A DNA stretch of 64,000 bases. Origin: Billgrantia pellis. GTDB taxonomy: Bacteria > Pseudomonadota > Gammaproteobacteria > Pseudomonadales > Halomonadaceae. Below the pieces are notes generated by a model, which did not search any database, had not been told where the DNA came from, and saw nothing but the letters and a program-made list of their open reading frames with translations. The stretch spans positions 558,001 to 622,000 of the forward strand of contig NZ_VTPY01000001.1 in assembly GCF_008297955.1 (NCBI RefSeq), in the 5' to 3' direction. Positions 44,564 through 53,508 of this stretch are shown in pieces. The first letter of the stretch is position 1; each line of letters starts with the position of its first letter. Both the position numbers and the translations under genes were made by a program.

Positions 44564-45740
44564 TGCAAACGGGGGAAAGGTCGTTGCCATTCGCGCCGAT
44601 GCATCGCTCGAGATTGGCACTGGACACATCATGCGCTGCCTCACCTTGGCCCGTGCACTACGGGAGGCGGGAGCCGAGTGTCACTTCCTTTGCCGTGAGC
44701 ACCCCGGCAATTTGATCGACCTGATTCAGGCCGATGGCTTCGTCGTGCATCGTCTACCGCTGGTTGGATATGACAATGCGGGCCAGCTTTCCCCTTTAAA
44801 TGAGCGGCCCATATCCGAGGCTGTAAAAGAAGCCCAGCCGCATAGGTCGAATGGCATGACGGAGCATTCCCATTGGCTGGGCGCTCACTGGCAAGCCGAT
44901 GCAGGCCTATGCAAGTCGATTCTCGAGGGCCTGGCCCCCGACTGGCTAATAGTGGACCATTATGCGCTGGATGCCTGTTGGGAAAAGACGGTGCTCTCTA
45001 AGGGTGCTCGTTTGGTAGTTATCGATGATCTGGCGGATAGATCGCATATAGCGGACATACTTCTCAATCAGAACCTGGGGCGCCGTGAAGCCGACTATCT
45101 AAATTTGGTTCCCGATAACTGCCAACTCTTGATTGGGCCGCGCTATGCTCTGCTACGCTCTGAATTCTCCGCTTGGCGTGAGACTAGCCTGAAGCGTCGA
45201 AACACTCCGCGGCTCCAGCACTTGCTGATCACTTTGGGAGGGGTTGATCAGGATAACGTCACTGGCCGAGTGCTCGAAGTGTTGAGCCAGTGCTGCTTTA
45301 CCGATGAAATGCAGATCACTGTTGTGATGGGCGCGACAGCTCCCTGGCTCAATGATGTCCGAGTCAAGGCCCTAAGAATGCCATGGCCCACCGAAGTCGC
45401 GGTCAATATCGATGACATGGCGAGACGTATGGCCGAGGCCGACTTGGCCATTGGCGCGGCTGGCAGCACATCTTGGGAGCGCTGTTGTCTTGGTCTACCG
45501 ACTGTAATGGTGGCTCTGGCCGAGAACCAGATATCGATTGCTCATCATCTGGACAAGGCCCGGGCCGCGATCTATGTTGGCTCCACTGCCATGCCGACCT
45601 GGGCACGTCAGTTGGGTCAGGCAATGGAAATGATTATCACAGAGCCGACCCGCCTCGAGGCAATGACGGAACACGCTGCCTACCTCACAGAAGGGCTGGG
45701 GGTGAAGACTCTCGTCGAATATTTATTGAATGATGGGTGA
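44547..45740 (+). CDS. pseG: UDP-2,4-diacetamido-2,4,6-trideoxy-beta-L-altropyranose hydrolase PseG
   Basis: 397 residues, GT-B-like fold. AIRADASLEIGTGHIMRCLT with the catalytic histidine, LIVDHYALDACWE, and GAAGSTSWERCCLGLPTVMV. It removes UDP from the altropyranose intermediate. The start is a GTG with GGAG upstream; the frame is open further upstream inside pseF. The region about residues 70-105 holds an insert (PLNERPISEAVKEAQPHRSN) compared with the short PseG forms. Confidence 0.94.
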   Translation: MSYRADANGGKVVAIRADASLEIGTGHIMRCLTLARALREAGAECHFLCREHPGNLIDLIQADGFVVHRLPLVGYDNAGQLSPLNERPISEAVKEAQPHRSNGMTEHSHWLGAHWQADAGLCKSILEGLAPDWLIVDHYALDACWEKTVLSKGARLVVIDDLADRSHIADILLNQNLGRREADYLNLVPDNCQLLIGPRYALLRSEFSAWRETSLKRRNTPRLQHLLITLGGVDQDNVTGRVLEVLSQCCFTDEMQITVVMGATAPWLNDVRVKALRMPWPTEVAVNIDDMARRMAEADLAIGAAGSTSWERCCLGLPTVMVALAENQISIAHHLDKARAAIYVGSTAMPTWARQLGQAMEMIITEPTRLEAMTEHAAYLTEGLGVKTLVEYLLNDG

Positions 45741-45743
45741 GAT

Positions 45744-46403
45744 ATGCAGATCACGCTTCTTTGCACAAGCCCTGAGCATCCCGTCAACGACTGGTTGGCA
45801 CGTTGGCAGGCGTTGCATCAGGTAAACCATGATATCACTTTGTGCCGAGACAAAGGTGACCTGCCCGGCGGAGATATATTATTTCTCATTTCCTGTAGTC
45901 AGATCATCGATGCAGCCACTCGGGCGAGCTATCGATATACCTTGGTACTGCACGCCAGCGACCTCCCGCGCGGCCGTGGCTGGAGCCCTCATGTCTGGGC
46001 TCTGCTCGAGGGCGCTGAAGCTATTACGGTGAGCCTCCTTAATGCCGAGGATGGCGTGGATACTGGGGCTATCTGGGCCAAGCGGACTATACCAATACCG
46101 GCACACGCGCTATATGATGAAATTCACTGTTTGCTGTTCGACACGGAACTGGCGCTGATGGACGAGGCGTTACAGCTTATCTCGGCAGGGTGCGAGCCCG
46201 TGCCCCAACCCCTACATTTCCACCCGACCTATTATCGAAAGCGTACGCCATTGGATAGTGAGATCGACCCTAGACGACCCCTGAGTGAGCTGTTCTCGAC
46301 TATTCGGGTAATGGATCCGCAGCGATATCCGGCTTTCTTTCGCTTACACGGACACATCTACACCATCGAGTTCAAGAAGGTGACCAACCATGAAGACAAT
46401 TAA
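45744..46403 (+). CDS. Formyltransferase-like protein in the pseudaminic acid operon
   Basis: 219 residues. HASDLPRGRGWSPHVWALLE and EDGVDTGAIWAKRTIPIP match the core of 10-formyl-tetrahydrofolate-dependent formyltransferases, including the H...D/GA-x-W pattern. It occupies the place where the PseH acetyltransferase gene normally lies and overlaps pseI by 14 bases. The simplest inference is formylation of an amino group of the sugar, giving an N-formyl pseudaminic acid, or a PseH substitute. The exact position modified cannot be read from sequence. Confidence 0.78.
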   Translation: MQITLLCTSPEHPVNDWLARWQALHQVNHDITLCRDKGDLPGGDILFLISCSQIIDAATRASYRYTLVLHASDLPRGRGWSPHVWALLEGAEAITVSLLNAEDGVDTGAIWAKRTIPIPAHALYDEIHCLLFDTELALMDEALQLISAGCEPVPQPLHFHPTYYRKRTPLDSEIDPRRPLSELFSTIRVMDPQRYPAFFRLHGHIYTIEFKKVTNHEDN

Positions 46404-47439
46404 TATCGACGGACGCGTGATCGGTCCCGAACAGCCTCCCTATATCATTGCTGAGCTTTCGGCTAACCACAATGGCAGAATCGAGACAGCGCTTAAGATA
46501 ATTGAGGAGGCTAAGCGTGCAGGCGCTGATGCCATTAAGCTGCAGACGTATCGGCCGGAGACTATTACCCTTGACAGTGACCTGCCGGACTTTCAAATCA
46601 AAGAAGGTTTATGGAAAGGTTGTACACTGTATGAGCTCTATCAATGGGCACATACCCCTTGGGAATGGCATAAGTCACTTTTCGAACATGCCCGCAAGCT
46701 CGATATTACGATTTTCAGCTCACCTTTCGATAATACGGCTGTTGATCTGCTTGAAAGCTTGGGGGCGCCCGCCTACAAAATAGCTTCCTTCGAGGCTGTG
46801 GACCTGCCGCTGATAGAGTATGTTGCCAAGACGGGCAAACCGATGATCATCTCGACAGGTATGGCCGATGCCGAAGAGATCCAGGAAGCCATAGACGCCG
46901 CACGCGGTGCCGGCTGTGAACAGTTGGCGATTCTACACTGTGTCAGCGGCTACCCAGCACCGCCGCAAGATTACAATTTGCGTACTATCCCCAATATGCT
47001 TGAACGCTTCGGCCTGGTCACTGGCCTTTCGGATCACACCATCGACAACACCACAGCCATCGCAAGTGTAGCCTTGGGAGCCAGCGTAATAGAAAAGCAT
47101 TTCACTTTGGACCGAAACGGAGGTGGTCCAGATGACAGTTTTTCGCTAGAGCCGTCTGAGCTCGCTGCTCTATGTCGCGATAGCAAGACTGCATGGCAAG
47201 CTCTCGGCAAGATAGATTACGGGCGTAAGTCGAGCGAACAAGGTAATGTTAAATTTAGAAGATCTTTATATTTTGTAAAAGACTTAGTTGCTGGGGATGT
47301 TATTACTAATGATAGCGTAAGGAGTGTGAGGCCGGGATATGGGCTGCCACCTAAATTTTTACAAAAAGTTTTGGGAAAAAAAGTAAATAAGGACGTGAAG
47401 GCCAACAGTCCAGTCTGCAAGGAAATCTTGCAAAATTAA
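46390..47439 (+). CDS. pseI: Pseudaminic acid synthase PseI
   Basis: 349 residues. The NeuB-like TIM barrel begins PPYIIAELSANHNGRIETAL and has KLQTYRPETITLD, FDNTAVDLLESLGAPAYKIA and EKHFTLDRNGGGPDDSFSLE. A C-terminal SAF domain follows (KFRRSLYFVKDLVAGDVITN). It condenses phosphoenolpyruvate with the PseG product. Base composition falls abruptly at about 47225, within the gene, so the SAF part appears to come from a different source than the barrel. Confidence 0.95.
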   Translation: MKTINIDGRVIGPEQPPYIIAELSANHNGRIETALKIIEEAKRAGADAIKLQTYRPETITLDSDLPDFQIKEGLWKGCTLYELYQWAHTPWEWHKSLFEHARKLDITIFSSPFDNTAVDLLESLGAPAYKIASFEAVDLPLIEYVAKTGKPMIISTGMADAEEIQEAIDAARGAGCEQLAILHCVSGYPAPPQDYNLRTIPNMLERFGLVTGLSDHTIDNTTAIASVALGASVIEKHFTLDRNGGGPDDSFSLEPSELAALCRDSKTAWQALGKIDYGRKSSEQGNVKFRRSLYFVKDLVAGDVITNDSVRSVRPGYGLPPKFLQKVLGKKVNKDVKANSPVCKEILQN

Positions 47440-47579
47440 ATGAACTAAGCTGAAATGGCCGGGCTTTGATTTATAGTTGAGTTAAAAAGTAAGATTTTTC
47501 ATACAATCCTAACGAGCCTGGCACAACTGATAGGTCGTTTAATTTTGATATATAGGTATAGGAAATTATTGGGGCCTAC

Positions 47580-48704
47580 ATGATTGAAAAAGTTATTAAA
47601 TTAGAAGATAACTGCCACTTGTGGGAAGTCAAATATCGAGGAATTCCTGTGTGGAGCTACATTAGAGGAGTTTATTTTTCGCAATACTTGCCCTACAAAG
47701 CAAAAGTGAAGTTTTCTACTGCTGACATTTTTGCTTTTTTTACCTTCTTGACTATGCGATTTAGAAACGTTAAAGTTGTTTTCTTTTTGCCTGCAAGGGA
47801 AGATGTTATATCCTATCAAAAGGATGTTGTATGTGCTTTTAAAATTAGTAATCCAATTACTTTTATACGCGCGGAAGGAGGTGAAACGGGGAATGTTTTT
47901 TTTATAGAACTGCTTAGATTCATTTTTAGAAAAATTTCTTTTTTGTTTTGCTATAGCGAATATAAAAGGTTGAGAAGTGAAGTTTGGAGCGAGTTGAGCT
48001 TCGATCCAAGCATACCATTGCGCAATTTCCTAGGCGATTATTATTTTTTAAAGCTTATCGTTTTTTTCCTTAAAGGGAAAAAAGTGTATTATACAAACTG
48101 TGTGGTACCTCAAGTAGAGCGATTTGAAAACAGCCTTGATTCTTGTGAGTTGCAACATGGAGTTATACACAGTGAGCATTTGGACTATTCATATGTACCA
48201 TACGTTAAAAATAGCGTAATAGTATATAGTGAACATTATTTGAATGTGCTAGAGAAAATAAAGTTCTCTGGTAAGGCTGTCGTTGTTAGGAAGTCAGTAT
48301 ATAAGAATGATATTTTTTTTGATTGCATTATTTTCACCACAATTAACTTAAAGTATTGCTCACTAGTCGATGAGCTTTTTAAATCTCTTAATTCACATGA
48401 TCTAATTAGTAGATTGTATGTAAAAAAACACCCGCGTGACAATTACGCATATCAGTTTTTAAAAAAAGAGAAAATTCTTCTTAAGGCATCCCCCTTAGAT
48501 GCTAAAATAGCGATATTGCCAGACACTTCTTTGATCATAAACATGGTTGAGGTTAAAAAAGAATTTATTTATTTACATCTTGAGAATATTTCTGTTGAGG
48601 AAATTAAAGAAACTTTATACCGAAAATACAAGGTTGACTCAAGCTTATTAAAGATCGCTACTAATAAAAAAGAATTACTTGATTTGATAAGAGCGTTTTT
48701 GTGA
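47580..48704 (+). CDS. AT-rich protein, possible surface-polysaccharide glycosyltransferase
   Basis: 374 residues, not firmly recognised. CELQHGVIHSEHLDYSYVPY, followed by SVIVYSEHYLNVLEK, and later RLYVKKHPRDN, resemble the H-G, His and K-K-H-P motifs of GT-B-type polysaccharide, sialyl- and capsule transferases. A hydrophobic N-terminal stretch (IFAFFTFLTM) is present. It lies directly after pseI and overlaps the wzy-like gene by four bases. It could be the transferase for the pseudaminic acid derivative (inference). Confidence 0.55.
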   Translation: MIEKVIKLEDNCHLWEVKYRGIPVWSYIRGVYFSQYLPYKAKVKFSTADIFAFFTFLTMRFRNVKVVFFLPAREDVISYQKDVVCAFKISNPITFIRAEGGETGNVFFIELLRFIFRKISFLFCYSEYKRLRSEVWSELSFDPSIPLRNFLGDYYFLKLIVFFLKGKKVYYTNCVVPQVERFENSLDSCELQHGVIHSEHLDYSYVPYVKNSVIVYSEHYLNVLEKIKFSGKAVVVRKSVYKNDIFFDCIIFTTINLKYCSLVDELFKSLNSHDLISRLYVKKHPRDNYAYQFLKKEKILLKASPLDAKIAILPDTSLIINMVEVKKEFIYLHLENISVEEIKETLYRKYKVDSSLLKIATNKKELLDLIRAFL

Positions 48705-49837
48705 ATATTTCGTTTAGCAAAACGTATATATATCTGGCGTTTTCAACTATATTCGTTCCATATTACTTTTCTATGGCCGCTATGGCGACCTGCGCCTCTG
48801 TTCTAATTTTTCAGGCTGTTATAAAGTTTAGAGCATGGGTGCCTGTGGTCTTTTTATCCCTGCTAAGCATTTTTATTTTTCACTTTTTTGGTGGTTATTT
48901 AATTACAGAAAGCTATAACTTATACTTAATAAAACCCTTTTTCTTTATTTTTTTGATCCTATCGTTACGAAGCGTGCTCTTTATAGAGGGAATGGACGGT
49001 GCAAGAGCCTTGATATTAAAATTATCCAAATTTACCACAATTGTTTTTTTCTTAATTACCTTTTTCCAGTTACTATTTCCTCAATATCCTATTTGGAATT
49101 ACATGGCAGAGCATCACTACCACTTATTGGCGATGCAAAATAGTATTCGACCTTTTGGTTTGCTTGGAAACCCAACTCATTCAGGCTATTTGGCATTAAT
49201 TCTTTGTGCTATTTTTCTTATGTTGAAGGAAAGATTTGTCTGGTTTTATCTTGCTTGTTCTTTATTGATTTTTATGCAAAATAAAGTTTCTATCATCACC
49301 TTCTCGTTATTGTTGTTGCCGGTTTTCATCAAGGATTTGCGGAAAAATCCATTAAACTTATCAGCGCTTTTTCTGGCTATTTTATTGGGCGGGGTGGCGC
49401 TTTACTTTATTTTATTTAAAACATTTGATAGATGGGCAGAAAGTAGTTTTCAAGTACACACAATCAACCATAGGGTAAACGTTTATAAAAGTATCCTATT
49501 AGAGGCGGATTGGTCGAACCTAATTTTATGGGGAGATGTGGAAGTATTTAATAGACTTTCTATGACTGCCTTTGATTCGTTACCAGCTCTATTGATTACT
49601 CAGTCGGGAGTGCTGGTGTCTTCTCTTGTAGTTTTAAGCCTGCTTTATAAAATATCTGATCGAAGGTCTTTCATTTTGTTTTTAGTTCTTGTTTTGCCTA
49701 GTCTAACTATGGTTGCTTTTTTTAATTTTCAGTATATACTTTTCTACGCACTTGTGTATGTTTTTATTACTTCTTATCTTCATTGCATGAGAAGAAGTTT
49801 ATCAGTAGAACGTAAACTTAATGCAGCTGGAGTATAA
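48701..49837 (+). CDS. wzy: Wzy-like O-antigen polymerase
   Basis: 378 residues with about ten predicted helices and a large periplasmic loop around residues 230-300. The segment RPFGLLGNPTHSGYLALILC resembles the G-N-P conserved stretch of Wzy and ligase proteins. AT-rich. GTG start overlapping the previous stop. The sequence is too divergent to assign a linkage. Confidence 0.75.
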   Translation: MNISFSKTYIYLAFSTIFVPYYFSMAAMATCASVLIFQAVIKFRAWVPVVFLSLLSIFIFHFFGGYLITESYNLYLIKPFFFIFLILSLRSVLFIEGMDGARALILKLSKFTTIVFFLITFFQLLFPQYPIWNYMAEHHYHLLAMQNSIRPFGLLGNPTHSGYLALILCAIFLMLKERFVWFYLACSLLIFMQNKVSIITFSLLLLPVFIKDLRKNPLNLSALFLAILLGGVALYFILFKTFDRWAESSFQVHTINHRVNVYKSILLEADWSNLILWGDVEVFNRLSMTAFDSLPALLITQSGVLVSSLVVLSLLYKISDRRSFILFLVLVLPSLTMVAFFNFQYILFYALVYVFITSYLHCMRRSLSVERKLNAAGV

Positions 49838-50657
49838 ATTGATCCCTTTCACAGTTCTTCTTTCAATATACGAGAAAGAAAAAAAAATAAATTTTAATAG
49901 CGCCATGGAGAGTATTTGGGACTATCAAAGCTTGAAGCCAAACCAAATAGTATTGGTTAAAGACGGCCCCCTTCCAGCCGATTTGGAATTGCTAATAGAA
50001 GAATGGGAAAAAAAAATTGGAAAAGATACCTTTGATCTAGTTAGTTTAAGTGAAAATGTCGGGCTTGGAGCCGCGCTAAATCAAGGAATCAATATTTGCC
50101 GTAATGAATTGATTGCTCGGATGGACACAGATGATATTTCTTTACCTCATCGTTTTGAAAGGCAGATTGCCTTTATGCATGAACATCCTTGCGTTGATGT
50201 TTTAAGCGGCGCAATAGAAGAGTGGGATGAGAATTTTGAAGAAAAAATATTCACCAAGCGCCTCCCTATAAAACATGAAGAGATAGTTAAGTACTCTAGT
50301 TTAAGGTCGCCAATTAACCATCCGGCAGTTGTTTTTAAAAAAAGCGCTGTTATCAAAGCGGGAGGCTATCCTGAAATTTATCCTGAAGATTACGCCCTCT
50401 GGATAGAAATGCTACATAAAGGATGCATATTTTCGAATATACCAGAAGTGATCTTGAGAATGCGCACTGGTGTTAGTTTTTATGCTAGGCGTGGACGTAA
50501 ATTTCTTTCAGGTGAACTTTATGTTCTTCGCCTTCAGTTAGAATATGGAATGATATCTAAGCTCAAATACGTCTCGCTCGCGACTTCAAGGTCTATGCTA
50601 AGATTGTCTCCCTCCTTAGTTAGAAGGTTACTATATAAAACATTTCGGAAAGTCTGA
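49821..50657 (+). CDS. Family 2 glycosyltransferase
   Basis: 278 residues, GT-A fold. N-terminal FTVLLSIYEKEKKINFNSAM, then GLGAALNQGINICRNELIAR followed by the metal-binding MDTDDIS. Adds a sugar to the lipid-linked repeat unit in the cytoplasm. It overlaps the wzy-like gene by 17 bases and is AT-rich like it. Confidence 0.92.
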   Translation: MQLEYKLIPFTVLLSIYEKEKKINFNSAMESIWDYQSLKPNQIVLVKDGPLPADLELLIEEWEKKIGKDTFDLVSLSENVGLGAALNQGINICRNELIARMDTDDISLPHRFERQIAFMHEHPCVDVLSGAIEEWDENFEEKIFTKRLPIKHEEIVKYSSLRSPINHPAVVFKKSAVIKAGGYPEIYPEDYALWIEMLHKGCIFSNIPEVILRMRTGVSFYARRGRKFLSGELYVLRLQLEYGMISKLKYVSLATSRSMLRLSPSLVRRLLYKTFRKV

Positions 50658-50763
50658 GAGGTGGTTGTTGCACGTTACTTGGTATGAAAACTAATTTTAG
50701 GGTTGGCATAAATCTCTTAATAAAGTGCCACTAAACGAATTGTTTTTGGTTGGAATGTTTGAT

Positions 50764-51777
50764 ATGTTTATTCTTGTTACGGGCGGGGCTGGATATATAG
50801 GATCTCACACAGTTCTGGAGTTGCTGGAAACCGGTCACAAAGTAGTGGTGCTGGACAATTTGGTAAATGGTTCATACGAGTCTATACGCAGAATTGAAAA
50901 GATTTCTGGAAAATCAGTGCCTTTCGTTGAGGGTGATGTCCGTGATCGTGATTTGTTGAGTAAAATTTTTCTAAATTATCAAATCGAAGCTGTAATTCAT
51001 TTTGCAGGACTAAAGGCTGTGGGCGAAAGCGTTGTTACGCCATTAGCATATTACGATGCAAACGTCGTTGGCAGCCTTGTGCTATGTCAAGCTATGGCTG
51101 ATGCAGGTGTGTATAGCCTTGTGTTTAGTTCTTCAGCGACTGTGTATGGCCCGCATGCACCTGTGCCGTATGTCGAAGACATGCCTAGGGCATGGACTAC
51201 AAGTCCATATGGAAATAGTAAGTCGATAGTAGAACAGATGCTAGAAGAGCTTAGTCAATCTGACCCGAGATGGAGGATTGTCCTCTTGCGTTACTTCAAT
51301 CCTGTCGGGGCTCACCCGACAGGATTGATAGGAGAAGATCCTCGTGGCGTACCTAACAACTTAATGCCGTTTATTTCTCAAGTTGCGATAGGGCGTATCC
51401 CTGAGCTTACGATCTATGGTAATAATTACCCTACCAAAGATGGTACTTGCATTCGGGACTATATTCATGTTATGGACTTGGCGTCAGGCCATGTGTTGTC
51501 CCTAAAGGCTTTAAGAAATGGAGTGAATACTTATAATTTAGGGACTGGAGAAGGTATATCAGTATTGCAACTCGTAAAAACTTTCGAGAATATAACAGGC
51601 CAATCCGTGCCATACCGTTTTGGCCCTAGGCGTGAAGGAGATCTTGCCGCTTTTTGGGCTGACCCCAGTCAGGCTCAACGCAAACTGGGTTGGTGCTCCG
51701 GGAGGGGTATTGAGGAAATGGTAAAGGATACTTGGCGATGGCAGAAAAATAACCCAAATGGTTATGACGCTAGCTAA
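50764..51777 (+). CDS. galE: UDP-glucose 4-epimerase
   Basis: 337 residues. ILVTGGAGYIGSHTVLELLE, VIHFAGLKAVGESV, SSSATVYG and Y-x3-K as YGNSK are the GalE features. KDGTCIRDYIHVMDLASGH follows. Interconverts UDP-Glc and UDP-Gal. ATG at 50764 gives the usual family N-terminus; ATG at 50755 and 50725 are alternatives. The following 276 bases hold no gene. Confidence 0.94.
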   Translation: MFILVTGGAGYIGSHTVLELLETGHKVVVLDNLVNGSYESIRRIEKISGKSVPFVEGDVRDRDLLSKIFLNYQIEAVIHFAGLKAVGESVVTPLAYYDANVVGSLVLCQAMADAGVYSLVFSSSATVYGPHAPVPYVEDMPRAWTTSPYGNSKSIVEQMLEELSQSDPRWRIVLLRYFNPVGAHPTGLIGEDPRGVPNNLMPFISQVAIGRIPELTIYGNNYPTKDGTCIRDYIHVMDLASGHVLSLKALRNGVNTYNLGTGEGISVLQLVKTFENITGQSVPYRFGPRREGDLAAFWADPSQAQRKLGWCSGRGIEEMVKDTWRWQKNNPNGYDAS

Positions 51778-52053
51778 GCTAAATAGTTCGTCTTCCCGGT
51801 TAGTAGTAACTAAAGTGCTTGCTTCGTCTTAGAGTTCTCTCCGATCCTTATGGTTAATTCCGCAAGAATGCTTGTTGTTTTTTCTACAACTAACTTCTTT
51901 AGTTGGCCAGTTTCTTGGTGAGGATTTTTTGTTCCGTTATTTTAATCTCTAGGTGTATTAACATATGCTTAGTTAGTTTTATTAATGGAAGGGTTGCCAT
52001 TCGGTTATAGGTTGGTGCTTGCTAACAAAGATTAAGGAAAGGCTAATAGGGCG

Positions 52054-53340
52054 ATGGAGAAAATGAGTAAAACAGGATATGAACGACGCCATTCGCGGTG
52101 GTACGAAGCTCTCCTTCTTGGTTGGCCATTCCAGTTGTTAGTAGGGGTGCTGATTACTGTCGGGATGCCTTCTTTGGAGCGCTGGGGCTGGGGGTTTTGG
52201 GACTATTTGCCCCCTGTTCGCAGCAATACTTTATTGGCATGCATGCTGGCCTTTATAGGAGTACTCTGGACGCTTCGTCGAATGCACCGTTTTCCCGGTG
52301 CGCGAGTATCCGCATTTATTGCCCCTACGGTTTCATCGGCTTATTTGTTAGTGGTGGCAGTTCTTTTTTTTACTCGAGAGGAATATACGCGACAAGTACT
52401 GTTCGGAAGTTTTCTGATGAGCTTGGGCTGGTTTTATTTGGCATTTTTTATGGGGCGTCGTTATCGTCGAATGAAATTAGCCATTGTCCCCATTGGACGT
52501 GTGGATGAATTACGTCCTACTCCCGATATAGAGCTACGAAGCTTGCCTCAACCGGATTTGGCTGGCGTTCGATATGATGGTGTTGTGGCCGACTTGCATG
52601 ACGATGAACTATCTCCTGAATGGGAAAGGTTCCTGGCTCGCTGTACGCTACATCATATACCCGTTTACCATGTGAGGCAGATTCAAGAATCTTTGACCGG
52701 ACGTGTAAGAATTGAACATTTGACAGAAAATGAGTATGGCAGTCTATTGCCATCACTGAGCTATCAAGGAGTAAAACGTTGCATTGATTTTATAGCGGCT
52801 TTGCTTCTTCTACCACTTCTAGCGCCTATAATGCTGGTGACTGCTATTTTTATTCGCCTGGATAGTCCCGGCCGTGCGCTGTTCATACAGCAGCGAATGG
52901 GCTTCCGTGGTGTGCCTTTTAAAGTTTATAAGTTTCGTAGTATGCATGTTGAAAAAAAAGGCAAGGGTTTTACAGAAGGAGAAAATGATCCGCGTATCAC
53001 GAGGGTAGGTAGGCTCATTCGGAAGTGTCGCTTGGACGAGCTCCCGCAGATCTTTAATGTGCTGAAAGGCGAAATGAGCTTCATTGGCCCACGTCCGGAG
53101 TCCATGGAGCTTTCCGAATGGTACGAACGTGATGTGGCGTTCTTCAGCTACCGTCACGTGGTACGGCCAGGGATTTCCGGGTGGGCCCAGGTTGAGCAAG
53201 GGTACGCCGCCGAAGTGGATGGAATGACAACTAAACTTCAGTACGATTTTTACTATATCAAGCATTTCTCGCTATGGCTGGACATTCTTATTGCTTTCAA
53301 GACACTCAAGACAATAGTAACGGGTTTTGGGGCGAGGTAA
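52054..53340 (+). CDS. Undecaprenyl-phosphate sugar phosphotransferase (initiating transferase)
   Basis: 428 residues. The N-terminal half has about four membrane helices and a cytoplasmic linker. The C-terminal bacterial sugar transferase domain (from about 235) has GFRGVPFKVYKFRSM, RKCRLDELPQIFNVLKGEMS and FIGPRPES. It belongs to the WcaJ/WbaP-like group that primes repeat-unit synthesis with a sugar phosphate. ATG at 52063 has GGAG upstream and is an alternative start. Confidence 0.93.
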   Translation: MEKMSKTGYERRHSRWYEALLLGWPFQLLVGVLITVGMPSLERWGWGFWDYLPPVRSNTLLACMLAFIGVLWTLRRMHRFPGARVSAFIAPTVSSAYLLVVAVLFFTREEYTRQVLFGSFLMSLGWFYLAFFMGRRYRRMKLAIVPIGRVDELRPTPDIELRSLPQPDLAGVRYDGVVADLHDDELSPEWERFLARCTLHHIPVYHVRQIQESLTGRVRIEHLTENEYGSLLPSLSYQGVKRCIDFIAALLLLPLLAPIMLVTAIFIRLDSPGRALFIQQRMGFRGVPFKVYKFRSMHVEKKGKGFTEGENDPRITRVGRLIRKCRLDELPQIFNVLKGEMSFIGPRPESMELSEWYERDVAFFSYRHVVRPGISGWAQVEQGYAAEVDGMTTKLQYDFYYIKHFSLWLDILIAFKTLKTIVTGFGAR

Positions 53341-53435
53341 TGCCCGAGGATGGAGCGTGTCCGTTTCGTTTAGGGGCTGCAGCATTCATTCCTTTACTGC
53401 CGTTGCTGGTTACGGCACATTATTTCTCCCTGCCT

Positions 53436-53460
53436 CGTTGCCGCGCCTTGCGCGGCAACG
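53436..53460. repeat. Perfect hairpin between sugar transferase and WaaL-like genes
   Basis: CGTTGCCGCG, five-base loop, CGCGGCAACG: ten paired bases. There is no following T-run, so an intrinsic terminator is doubtful. It may be a processing or partial termination signal between the two genes. Confidence 0.5.
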
Positions 53461-53508
53461 TCGTTCTGGCCGCCTGGAATCTGCTACCATGCGCGCTCCT
53501 TTTATGAC

